Assembly: GCA_038120765.1 (NCBI GenBank)
Contig: JAYOMI010000005.1
Location: 13,409 to 77,408, forward strand
From: CAXBCP01 sp038120765
Lineage (GTDB): Bacteria > Pseudomonadota > Alphaproteobacteria > MPNO01 > UBA830
DNA length: 64,000 bases
Reading direction: 5' to 3'
Shown: positions 1-8,088 of the stretch, piece after piece
Numbering within the stretch: the first letter of the stretch is position 1
Layout of the letters: every line of letters starts with the position of its first letter
Translations under genes and position numbers: made by a program
Notes under the pieces: model-generated
What the model was told of the DNA's origin: nothing
The model's database searches: none
Seen by the model: only the letters and a program-made list of their open reading frames with translations

Positions 1-76
1 CGGCTGATTACCGGCTTCCCGGCGCAGTTTCTGAACTGCGTGGGGATGACCGTGCGGCAAGCTTGAAAGCGTAGAT

Positions 77-1345
77 ATGGAATTTAGACGTGTTGTCGTA
101 ACAGGCATCGGTGCGGTTACCCCCTTGGGAGCCGGCGTCGATAATATCTGGCGGCAAATCCTGAACGGCGAATCCGGGGCAGGCGCCATCCAGAGCTTCG
201 ACGTATCCGACCTGGCGGTGAAAATCGCCTGCGAGGTGCCTGTCGGCGACCGCGAAAGCGGTGCGTTTAATCCGGACGATCATGTTCCGCCGAAAGACCA
301 GCGGAAAATGGACCGGTTCATCATTTACGGGATCGGCGCGGCGGACGAGGCAATCGCCGACGCCGGCTGGACCCCGGACAGCGAAGAGGAACTGGAACGA
401 ACCGGTGTCATGATCGGTTCCGGTATCGGCGGTCTGGAAACGATCGCCGAGGCGGCGATGCTGCTTCGGGATAAGGGCCCGCGGCGCGTATCCCCGTTCT
501 TTATTCCGTCCAGCCTCATCAATCTTGCCTCGGGTCAGGTATCCATCAAATACGGATACAAGGGCCCCAATCATGCGCCTGTCACGGCGTGCTCCACCGG
601 TGCACATGCGATCGGAGATGCCTCGCGTCTGATCGGCTTCGGCGATGCCGACGTCATGATCGCGGGCGGCGCAGAAGCCGCCGTCTGCCGGCTTGGTATT
701 GCCGGTTTTGCCGCGGCCCGGGCGCTGTCATCCGACTTCAATGACGAACCCCAGCGGGCGTCGCGACCCTGGGACAAGGACCGTGACGGTTTTGTCATGG
801 GAGAGGGCGCCGGCGTGGTCGTGCTCGAAGAGTACGAGCATGCGAAAGCGCGTGGCGCCAAAATCTATGCCGAGATTGCGGGATACGGATTGTCGGGCGA
901 TGCCCATCACATCACATCGCCGCCGCCGGACGGCAATGGCGGCTACCGCGCGATGCAGTCCGCCCTGCACAATGCGGGAATGAATATCGAGGATATCGAC
1001 TATATCAACGCGCATGGTACATCGACCCCGCTCGGCGACGAGATCGAACTCGGCGCGGTCAAGCGCCTGTTCGGCGACCACGCCTACAAGCTGTCCATGT
1101 CATCGACCAAGTCGGCGATCGGTCACCTGCTGGGCGCGGCCGGCGCGGTAGAGGCGATTTTCTCGGTCAAGGCCATACAGGACGGCGTTGCGCCGCCGAC
1201 CCTGAACCTGGAAAACCCATCCGATGGCTGCGATATTGACCTGGTGCCGAAGCAGGCGAAAGAACGCACGATTTCAGCGGCGCTTTCGAATTCGTTTGGT
1301 TTCGGCGGCACGAACGCCTCGGTCATCTTCAAAAAGGCCTCCTGA
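77..1345 (+). CDS. fabF: beta-ketoacyl-ACP synthase II
   Basis: This cytoplasmic enzyme condenses malonyl-ACP with a growing acyl-ACP in type II fatty acid synthesis. At 422 residues it has the usual family length. The catalytic triad is visible: Cys172 in TACSTGAHA, His314 in NAHGTSTPLGDE and His351 in KSAIGHLLGAAG. The glycine-rich C-terminal signature (SNSFGFGGTNAS) is also present. I chose the ATG at 77 because the protein then begins with the typical RRVVVTGIGAVTPLG. The ribosome binding site is weak. An acpP gene normally precedes fabF, but the 76 bases upstream do not encode an ACP end. The gene mltG follows after 6 bp, an order common in alphaproteobacteria. The assignment is secure; KAS I (FabB) is less likely given the sequence and context. 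Confidence 0.97.
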   Translation: MEFRRVVVTGIGAVTPLGAGVDNIWRQILNGESGAGAIQSFDVSDLAVKIACEVPVGDRESGAFNPDDHVPPKDQRKMDRFIIYGIGAADEAIADAGWTPDSEEELERTGVMIGSGIGGLETIAEAAMLLRDKGPRRVSPFFIPSSLINLASGQVSIKYGYKGPNHAPVTACSTGAHAIGDASRLIGFGDADVMIAGGAEAAVCRLGIAGFAAARALSSDFNDEPQRASRPWDKDRDGFVMGEGAGVVVLEEYEHAKARGAKIYAEIAGYGLSGDAHHITSPPPDGNGGYRAMQSALHNAGMNIEDIDYINAHGTSTPLGDEIELGAVKRLFGDHAYKLSMSSTKSAIGHLLGAAGAVEAIFSVKAIQDGVAPPTLNLENPSDGCDIDLVPKQAKERTISAALSNSFGFGGTNASVIFKKAS

Positions 1346-1351
1346 ATTCAA

Positions 1352-2338
1352 ATGCGGCGGTTCGCCGTTCGCATCGTTCTGGCGATCGTTCTGATCGCCG
1401 CCGCCGGTATTGGCGGCGGCGTTATCTGGGCGTGGCATGCCTATAAGGCAAAAGGGCCGCTGGAGGCAGAAACCGCTTTGGTCATTCCCCGGGGGGCGGG
1501 CGTTCAGGAAATAGCCCGGCTCCTTCAGGACCGTGGCGTTATTGATAATCCGCACCTGTTTGTGCTCGGCGCGCGCTATACGGAAATGGCAAGGCGTATG
1601 CGGGCCGGCGAATTCGCCTTCGCGCCGGGTATCAGCATGAAAGAGGCCGTGAGGCATCTCGTCGATGGCGAGACGGTCAAACGACGGCTGACCGTACCCG
1701 AAGGCCTGCTGACGCGTGAGATTCTCGCTCTCGTCGCAGCCGCAGACGGACTGACTGGTACCGTCGATGCCCCGGAGCCCGAAGGCGCATATCTGCCCGA
1801 AACCTATTTCTACAGTTATGGCGACAACCGGGCCGCCGTGCTGGCGCGCATGAGGGCAGCGATGAATGAGGCGCTCGCTGCGGCCTGGGCGAAGCGGGAT
1901 ACGGCGATCGCCCTGAATTCTGCGCGGGAGGCGCTGATACTGGCGTCGATCATTGAAAAGGAAACAGGGGTCGCCGCTGAGCGCGCCCGTGTCTCCGCGG
2001 TGTTTCACAACCGGCTTCGCCGGAAAATGCGGCTTCAGTCAGATCCGACGGTCGCCTTCGCCGTGACCGGTGGCGGCGTATCTCTGGGGCGACCGCTGAC
2101 CCGCGCTGATCTGGAAGCCGATTCTCCCTACAATACCTACCGGGTTGCGGGGTTGCCGCCGGGTCCGATCGCCAATCCGGGCAGGGCATCGCTCATGGCC
2201 GCCGTCCAGCCGCTCGAAACAAAGGAATATTACTTCGTTGCCGACGGACAGGGCGGGCATGCATTTGCCCGCACCCTGCGCGAACACAATATCAACGTTG
2301 CGAAATGGCGGCGGATCCAGCGCGAACGCGGCCAATAG
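1352..2338 (+). CDS. mltG: endolytic murein transglycosylase MltG (YceG family)
   Basis: This inner-membrane enzyme cleaves nascent peptidoglycan glycan strands and sets their length. The 328-residue protein has one N-terminal transmembrane segment (about residues 7-28). A LysM-like region with VIPRGAGVQEIARLL follows, and then the YceG catalytic domain. The catalytic glutamate lies in ASIIEKETG (about residue 202). The conserved stretch SPYNTYRVAGLPPGPIANPG and the C-terminal YYFVADGQGGHAFARTLREH are diagnostic. It starts 6 bp after the fabF stop and is probably cotranscribed with it. The gene ends 9 bp before a convergent SDR gene. Confidence 0.95.
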   Translation: MRRFAVRIVLAIVLIAAAGIGGGVIWAWHAYKAKGPLEAETALVIPRGAGVQEIARLLQDRGVIDNPHLFVLGARYTEMARRMRAGEFAFAPGISMKEAVRHLVDGETVKRRLTVPEGLLTREILALVAAADGLTGTVDAPEPEGAYLPETYFYSYGDNRAAVLARMRAAMNEALAAAWAKRDTAIALNSAREALILASIIEKETGVAAERARVSAVFHNRLRRKMRLQSDPTVAFAVTGGGVSLGRPLTRADLEADSPYNTYRVAGLPPGPIANPGRASLMAAVQPLETKEYYFVADGQGGHAFARTLREHNINVAKWRRIQRERGQ

Positions 2339-2347
2339 ACCCCTTGG

Positions 2348-3133
2348 TCAGGGTTTGCGCGGCGTCGCGCGCAGCAGGCGGTCTCTCAGGCGGGCTGGCA
2401 ATGCACCAAGCGCTCTGAGCACCGCATACAGCGGCCAGGGAAAGGCGATACGGGCATGGTTCCGCGCGAGCCGCGAGACGATGATACGCGCCGCTTTTTC
2501 GGCACTCATCAGGAACGGCATCGGAAAGGGGTTCCGGTCTGTCATCGGTGTCCGGACAAAGCCCGGACATATCACTGAAACGCGGATACCCGATCCGGCC
2601 AGTTCGCCGCGCAACGATTCCCCCCATACCCTGACCGCGGCCTTGGAGGCGCAATAGGCTGGCGCGCCCGGCAATCCGATAAAGCCTGCAAGCGACGACA
2701 TGATCGCGATCTGCCCATGGCCGGCGATCTGCATTTGTCTGACGGCCGGAATGACGGTGTTGGCCACGCCGTCCAGGTTGACGGCGAATATCTCGCGCGC
2801 CTGCGCCGCCGCTTCGCCACCGCCGCCCGTGCCTGCCGAAATGCCGGCATTTGCGATCACCAGATCAAGCGGAAAGTCGGCCGCGGCGTTCTCCACGAAG
2901 GCCTGTGCCGCGTCGGCATCCGTCACATTGAATGCCGATGTAACGACCCGGGCGCCGAGGGTACTGCAGGTTGTTGCGATGGCCGCCAGCCTTTCGGCAT
3001 CGCGGCCCGCAAGCGAAAGACGAATGCCCGGTCCTGCCAGCGATTCCGCCAGCGCCGCACCCAGACCGCTGGAGGCACCGGTGATCAGGACATGGCGTCG
3101 GATTTTCGTGGTATCGGGATGGGAGGCGGGCAC
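2348..3133 (-). CDS. SDR family NAD(P)-dependent oxidoreductase
   Basis: This is a classical short-chain dehydrogenase of 261 residues. The Rossmann cofactor motif TGASSGLG lies near residue 18, followed by NAG (IANAGIS), the catalytic Ser in MSSLAG, and YCASK with the catalytic Tyr and Lys. The segment CPGFVRTPMT after the active site is typical of the DltE/YqjQ-like group acting on lipid or short-chain substrates. The substrate cannot be read from sequence. The C-terminal part (AFPWPLYAVLRALGALP) is hydrophobic and may touch the membrane. The gene is convergent with mltG and divergent from yicC, so it is probably its own transcription unit. Confidence 0.88.
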   Translation of the reverse strand: MPASHPDTTKIRRHVLITGASSGLGAALAESLAGPGIRLSLAGRDAERLAAIATTCSTLGARVVTSAFNVTDADAAQAFVENAAADFPLDLVIANAGISAGTGGGGEAAAQAREIFAVNLDGVANTVIPAVRQMQIAGHGQIAIMSSLAGFIGLPGAPAYCASKAAVRVWGESLRGELAGSGIRVSVICPGFVRTPMTDRNPFPMPFLMSAEKAARIIVSRLARNHARIAFPWPLYAVLRALGALPARLRDRLLRATPRKP

Positions 3134-3283
3134 CTGAACCTTTATGGCTGTTATGAGGACAGCGACAAATGAAGATGTTAGAACAGACAGACTGTATCGG
3201 TCCGCGCAGACTGTTGCCAGCGGGCCAGTGTTACGTCTTTATCAGCCGATGCCGGTGAAATCGCGCCGCATGGGTTCAAGGGG

Positions 3284-4174
3284 ATGCCTTTGACGGTTAC
3301 GAGTATGACAGGGTTTGCGCGTATCGACGGCGCGGCGGCCGGCTATAGCTGGGTCTGGGAAGTAAAAAGCGTCAATTCAAAGGGGCTCGATCTGCGGTTT
3401 CGTCTGCCCGGGGGCTTCGACCAGATCGAGGCGGCCGCGCGGAAACTCGCCGGAGATACTTTTGTTCGGGGCAATCTGTCCATCAATCTCACGCTTCAGC
3501 GCCCGGACCGTCCGCCCGTCCTGGAAGTGAATCGCGAAGTCCTTGAACAGATGGTCTCCCTTGCGGCCGAGTATAAAGGCGGGAGGGAGAACGTGGACGT
3601 GGAGACGCTGCTCGGCATGCGGGGTGTTGTCGATGTTGTTGAGGGCGCGGAAGAAAATGAAGCTGAGATCGCCCTGCGCGATGCGGCGATTGTAGCCGGT
3701 TTCGGGGATCTGATGACGGCACTGGCAACTGCCCGGCGCGAAGAGGGGACGCGGATGGGAGCGGTTGTCGACGAACACATTGCAGAAATATCCGCCCTTA
3801 CAACGGAGGCGGCAGCCCTTGCGGAAATGCAGCCTGCGCGCCGCCAGGAACGCCTGACCGCCCAGCTTGAAGAATTGCTGGACGGTGAAAATGCGGTTTC
3901 GCCGGATCGCATGGCGCAGGAAATCGCCTTGCTTGTCTCCAAAGGAGATATCCGCGAAGAACTCGACCGGCTTGTCGCCCATGTCGGTGCCGCCCGTGAC
4001 CTGATGGCCGAAGACGGCGCGGTTGGCCGGCGGCTGGATTTTTTATGTCAGGAGTTCAACCGAGAGGCCAATACCCTGTGTTCCAAGTCGTCTGACCTGG
4101 AATTGACGCGGATCGGCCTGGCGCTGAAGGCGGCCATCGAGCGGCTGCGCGAACAGATTCAGAATATCGAGTAA
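3284..4174 (+). CDS. yicC: YicC family endoribonuclease
   Basis: This is a member of the YicC/YloC family, cytoplasmic proteins with endoribonuclease activity reported in E. coli and B. subtilis, often linked to gmk as here. The 296-residue protein carries the N-terminal hallmark SMTGFAR and the C-terminal hallmark of the DUF1732 region (LALKAAIERLREQIQNIE). For the start, the ATG at 3284 directly abuts AAGGGG, which leaves no spacing. A TTG at 3290 lies 6 bases behind that purine tract and may be the true start; both give nearly the same protein. The gene gmk follows after 7 bp, so the two probably form one operon. Confidence 0.93.
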   Translation: MPLTVTSMTGFARIDGAAAGYSWVWEVKSVNSKGLDLRFRLPGGFDQIEAAARKLAGDTFVRGNLSINLTLQRPDRPPVLEVNREVLEQMVSLAAEYKGGRENVDVETLLGMRGVVDVVEGAEENEAEIALRDAAIVAGFGDLMTALATARREEGTRMGAVVDEHIAEISALTTEAAALAEMQPARRQERLTAQLEELLDGENAVSPDRMAQEIALLVSKGDIREELDRLVAHVGAARDLMAEDGAVGRRLDFLCQEFNREANTLCSKSSDLELTRIGLALKAAIERLREQIQNIE

Positions 4175-4181
4175 GGGGATC

Positions 4182-4826
4182 ATGGCCGATACTGAGGGAA
4201 ATATTGAACGACGGGGGCTGATGCTGGTGCTCTCGTCGCCTTCCGGTGCGGGAAAGACAACGATTTCGCGGCTGCTGCTGGAGGCCGACGATAATATCTC
4301 GCTATCGGTTTCGGTCACCACGCGTCCGAAGCGTCCCGGGGAGATCGACGGCGTCGACTATTTTTTCGTCGACCCGGACGAGTTCGGCCTGATGCTCAAC
4401 CGGCAGGAGCTTCTCGAACACGCGAAGGTATTCGATCACTATTACGGCACGCCCAGGGCGGCGGTGAATGAAGCGCTCGCCGCCGGCAAGGATATTCTGT
4501 TCGATATCGACTGGCAGGGTGAACAGCAGCTCAAACAGGAGGCGCGAAACGACCTGGCGAGCGTCTTTATTCTGCCGCCATCGACCGAGGAACTGGCACG
4601 GCGCCTGCAGAACCGGGCATCCGACCCGCCTGACGTCGTGGCGGCGCGGATGGCAAAGGCGCCGGACGAAATAAGCCACTGGCCCGAATACGATTACATC
4701 ATCGTCAATTACGATATTGATGACAGCGTTGCCAAGGTCCGCGCGATCCTCGCCGCCGAACGACTCAAACGCGAACGCCAGGTCGGCCTGACGGCCTTCG
4801 TCAAACGGCTCCGGGAATGGCGCTGA
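4182..4826 (+). CDS. gmk: guanylate kinase
   Basis: This enzyme phosphorylates GMP to GDP with ATP in the cytoplasm. The 214-residue protein has the P-loop SSPSGAGKTTI near residue 18. The GMP-binding region has TTRPKRPGEIDGVDYFFV, and FDIDWQGEQQL marks the core. The lid contains arginines in RLQNRASDPPD. Length and motif order match the family. It lies 7 bp behind yicC and ends 3 bp before the convergent stop of rsmA. Confidence 0.97.
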   Translation: MADTEGNIERRGLMLVLSSPSGAGKTTISRLLLEADDNISLSVSVTTRPKRPGEIDGVDYFFVDPDEFGLMLNRQELLEHAKVFDHYYGTPRAAVNEALAAGKDILFDIDWQGEQQLKQEARNDLASVFILPPSTEELARRLQNRASDPPDVVAARMAKAPDEISHWPEYDYIIVNYDIDDSVAKVRAILAAERLKRERQVGLTAFVKRLREWR

Positions 4827-4829
4827 AGA

Positions 4830-5696
4830 TCAGGCTCGCTGATGCGCCAGTGCGCGGGCGAGGGTGCAGAATCCCTCTATGCTGACGGTCTCGGCGCGGG
4901 CTTCCGGGGCAATGCCGGCATCCGTGAGGACGGCCTGCGGATCGGAGAAGACGCTTTTGAGGGCGGCCCGCAGCATTTTCCGGCGCTGACCGAACGCGGC
5001 CGCCACCACTTCTTCCAGCAAGTCCGGATCCGCATCCGCAAGCGGCTGTGCGCGTGGGATGAGCTGGACGACGGTTGACGCCACTTTCGGCGCAGGGGTA
5101 AAGGCGCGGGGCGGGAGGGTGAAGAGCGGCCTGACCTCGCACCGCCATTGCGCGGCGACCGAGAGCCGGCCATAGGCCTTCGATCCCGGAGGTGCCGCCA
5201 ACCGGTCGGCGACTTCGCTCTGAAACATCAGCACGAATCCGTCGAACAGGGACAGTTGTTTGAGCCAGCTAATCAGCAGGGGCGTCGAGATATTGTAGGG
5301 CAGGTTCGCGACGACCCTGAGCGTGCCGTATTCCGCGGCGAGATCGGAGACGTTCGCGGCAAGGGCGTCGCCGGCAACGAGATGCAGCCGCCCGTCGGCG
5401 ACGTCCGCAATCTGCTCAAGGGCGGCGAGACATCTGTCATCGCGTTCGATAGCGATGACCGCTTTCGCCCGTTCCTCCAGGAGTGCCCGGGTCAGGCCGC
5501 CCGGTCCCGGGCCTATCTCAAGCACCGTCGCCTCTGAAAGCGGTCCCGCGGCGCGGGCGATCCGGCGGGTGATATTCAGGTCAAGCAGGAAGTTCTGGCC
5601 GAGTGAACGGCGGGCCAGCAGGCCATGCGCCGCGATGACCTCCCGCAGCGGCGGCAGGGCCGCGACACCGCCACTCGCGGTCGGGGCCTCAGTCAA
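4830..5696 (-). CDS. rsmA: 16S rRNA (adenine1518/1519-N6) dimethyltransferase
   Basis: RsmA (KsgA) dimethylates two adjacent adenines in the 3' terminal hairpin of 16S rRNA using S-adenosylmethionine. Visible motifs are SLGQNFLLD near the start, the SAM site VLEIGPGPGGLT, and NLPYNIS of the catalytic loop. I placed the start at the TTG of 5696, giving 288 residues. The preceding open frame lacks family similarity and overlaps pdxA. This start overlaps the pdxA stop by 8 bp, which suggests translational coupling. It is the last gene of the lptF to rsmA operon. Confidence 0.95.
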   Translation of the reverse strand: MTEAPTASGGVAALPPLREVIAAHGLLARRSLGQNFLLDLNITRRIARAAGPLSEATVLEIGPGPGGLTRALLEERAKAVIAIERDDRCLAALEQIADVADGRLHLVAGDALAANVSDLAAEYGTLRVVANLPYNISTPLLISWLKQLSLFDGFVLMFQSEVADRLAAPPGSKAYGRLSVAAQWRCEVRPLFTLPPRAFTPAPKVASTVVQLIPRAQPLADADPDLLEEVVAAAFGQRRKMLRAALKSVFSDPQAVLTDAGIAPEARAETVSIEGFCTLARALAHQRA

Positions 5697-6729
5697 TGGC
5701 GGCGCCGACAGGGGCACCGCCGGAAACGGCGCGCCTGCGGCAGGCGGCGATGTCGCCCGCCATACGGATTGCCGACACAAGGCTCGTCGGGTTGGCCGCC
5801 GCTGTCCCTGCGATGTTGTAGGCGGTGCCATGGTCGGGTGACGTGCGCACGAAAGGAAGGCCAACGGAGACATTGACGCCGTTATCGAAATCAAGCGTCT
5901 TCATCGGGATAAGCGCCTGGTCATGATACATGCAGACGGCGACGTCATATGTTGCGCGCGCCGCCGGGTGAAACATCGTGTCGCCAGCGAGCGGGCCGCG
6001 AATGTCTGCGCCGGTCTCCTTCACTTCGGCGATGGCCGGTGCAATGGTATCTATCTCCTCGCGTCCCATATGTCCGGATTCGCCGGCATGGGGATTGAGA
6101 CCGGAGACAGCGATACGCGGCGAATCGATGGCGAAATCGGTTTTCAGAGCGGCGATCGTGGTTCTAAGCGTCCGCACTATCTCGTCCCGCGTCAGCGCAG
6201 TGACGGCGTCTTTCAGCGACAAATGTATCGTGACAGGGACAACCTTCAGGTTTGGCCCTGCCAGAAGCATGACGGGCGGGTGCGCCAGCCCGGCGCGCTG
6301 GCCAAGGTATTCCGTATGTCCCCGAGCAGTGAATCCTGCTGCGTAAAGCCGGCTTTTCTGGATCGGATTCGTCGCCATTCCGGCGGCCGAGCCGTCCATG
6401 GACGCATCAATCGCGCGGTCGATGGATTCGATGACCATCCGCCCGTCAGCGGTGCTGTCATCGCCCGGCAGCGCACGTACCGGTGCGCTCAGGCGCAGGA
6501 CGGGGAGGGCATCGCGGGCAATCGACAGCGCTTCTTCGGCAACTGCAATTTCAGCAATCGGACAGGAAAGACCCGTCATGTCGGCGAGGCGTGCGAGACG
6601 GTCCGGGTCGTCCAGTAAGTAGAACGGAGGAAGCGCGTCACGATGATCGCGCCACGTCATAAGGGCGATTTCACCGCCGATACCGGCCGGGTCGCCCATC
6701 GTGACCGCGACCGGGGGGGCGTACGTCAC
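5689..6729 (-). CDS. pdxA: 4-hydroxythreonine-4-phosphate dehydrogenase
   Basis: PdxA oxidises 4-phosphohydroxy-L-threonine in the DXP-dependent pyridoxal 5'-phosphate pathway. The 346-residue protein begins with VAVTMGDPAGIGGEI, the family hallmark. Metal-binding histidines are seen in VPVTIHLSL, SGLNPHAGESG and CMYHDQALIPMKT. The segment RTSPDHGTAYNIAG near the C-terminus is also conserved. It lies between surA and rsmA on the minus strand, an arrangement widely conserved in proteobacteria. It overlaps rsmA by 8 bp and starts 4 bp after surA. Confidence 0.97.
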   Translation of the reverse strand: MTYAPPVAVTMGDPAGIGGEIALMTWRDHRDALPPFYLLDDPDRLARLADMTGLSCPIAEIAVAEEALSIARDALPVLRLSAPVRALPGDDSTADGRMVIESIDRAIDASMDGSAAGMATNPIQKSRLYAAGFTARGHTEYLGQRAGLAHPPVMLLAGPNLKVVPVTIHLSLKDAVTALTRDEIVRTLRTTIAALKTDFAIDSPRIAVSGLNPHAGESGHMGREEIDTIAPAIAEVKETGADIRGPLAGDTMFHPAARATYDVAVCMYHDQALIPMKTLDFDNGVNVSVGLPFVRTSPDHGTAYNIAGTAAANPTSLVSAIRMAGDIAACRRRAVSGGAPVGAAID

Positions 6730-6733
6730 AGGA

Positions 6734-8017
6734 TTAGACCCGGACGTCGATGACGGCGGCTAACCGGATGTCACGCATGTAGCGGCGTGCGCCCAGCGAC
6801 ATCCGCTCGTTCATAAGCCGGTCGGCAATTTCATCGCGATCCGGCAATTTGATAACGCTTGTCCCGCCATCCCGGTTACAGACCATGAGCAGCATCACAC
6901 CATCGGGCATCTTTACGGGATCGCTTACCTTTCCAGCTGGGACGTCTTTGACCACCTCGCGGATGGCGGGCGAGAGGTCCTTGAGCGCGAATTTGCCGAG
7001 ACTCGGCGGGCGGGGCGAGCCGACTTCTTTCGCAATCTCGCTGAAATCGCCGCAGCTGCCGGCCGTATCGCGAACAGTTTTTGCCAGGTCAATCTGGGCT
7101 TCTACATCGCTGGTTCCGGGTTGTTCGGGCAGCGGCAGGAAAATTTGCCGCAGTTCGAGCGTGATCGGTGTCGATTCGCTTTGGGCTATCTTTCTGGTGT
7201 CGCGCAATAACAAAATCCGGTAGCCGGCAACCGTCTTTATAGGACTGGTCATCGAGCCTTCACGCATTCTGCCCACGATTTCTCTGAGTGTGTCGTCAAG
7301 TTCCGATTCGTGTTGCCAGCCGAGGTCGCCGCCGACCGCTGCGGTCGCGCTTTGCGAAAACTGCCGGGCTATGGCGTCAAAACGTGCGCCTTTGGTAACC
7401 TGATCCACAATCCGCTCTGCCGTTCGCCGGCTATTGGTTTCCTGGTCCGGGCTATCGACGGTCAGCAGTATCTCGCTAAGCCTGTATTCCGTCTGGCCCT
7501 GGCGGGAACGAATCCGTTCCAGCGATTCGTCGATTTCATCTTCCCCGATTGTAATCCGCGGACGCAGGCGTCGTCCGATCAGCTTCGACCAGGCGATCCC
7601 GGTTCTCAGTTGCTCATTGATCGTTTCCAGCGGGATATCGTTTTCCTTCATGACACGTTCCAGGCCACCCCTCGGGAGCCCGTTCTGCTGCTCGATCGTC
7701 TCCCGGGCGCGCTGGAGGTCCTGGCGGCTCACCGAAATATTGCGGCGCTTGGCCTCCTGCATCTGGAGACGTTCGTCAATCAGGGTCCTCAGCACCTGAC
7801 CCCTGATCCGGCGGCGCGTATCGATTGTGTTGGGAAGGCGGGCCGAAAAAATAACCAGCCGGATGCGTGACTCCAGATCGTAGGCTGTGATCAGCTCGTC
7901 GTTAACAATTGCGGCAATACGCTGTACTGACTGCGATTTGACGGCGCTCGCAATCGTTGTCGCGCCTGAAAAGATCAGGATTGCAGCCAGAATGCGAAGT
8001 GTAATTGCCATCTTCAT
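6734..8017 (-). CDS. surA: SurA-like periplasmic peptidyl-prolyl isomerase / chaperone
   Basis: This periplasmic chaperone escorts outer-membrane beta-barrel proteins such as its neighbour LptD. With the ATG at 8017 the protein has 427 residues and a signal peptide (LRILAAILIFSGATTIASA). A SurA N-terminal chaperone domain follows (IAAIVNDELITAYDLESRIR), then parvulin-type PPIase repeats (YRLSEILLTVDSPDQ; FDAIARQFSQSATAAVGGDLGW). A longer frame reaches a TTG at 8092 beside the lptD stop, but it would bury the signal peptide. I used surA as symbol because of position and domain order; enzymatic PPIase activity is not assured. Confidence 0.9.
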   Translation of the reverse strand: MKMAITLRILAAILIFSGATTIASAVKSQSVQRIAAIVNDELITAYDLESRIRLVIFSARLPNTIDTRRRIRGQVLRTLIDERLQMQEAKRRNISVSRQDLQRARETIEQQNGLPRGGLERVMKENDIPLETINEQLRTGIAWSKLIGRRLRPRITIGEDEIDESLERIRSRQGQTEYRLSEILLTVDSPDQETNSRRTAERIVDQVTKGARFDAIARQFSQSATAAVGGDLGWQHESELDDTLREIVGRMREGSMTSPIKTVAGYRILLLRDTRKIAQSESTPITLELRQIFLPLPEQPGTSDVEAQIDLAKTVRDTAGSCGDFSEIAKEVGSPRPPSLGKFALKDLSPAIREVVKDVPAGKVSDPVKMPDGVMLLMVCNRDGGTSVIKLPDRDEIADRLMNERMSLGARRYMRDIRLAAVIDVRV

Positions 8018-8088
8018 CCCAAATTCGTGTGTCGTTAAACCACCTATATATCGCCTGTTCAGGGGCGTATTCAATGCGTTCGCGACGG

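Noticed and set aside
1..66. open frame ending at 66 before fabF, considered as the end of acpP
   Set aside because: The residues (ending MTVRQA) do not match the acyl carrier protein C-terminus.
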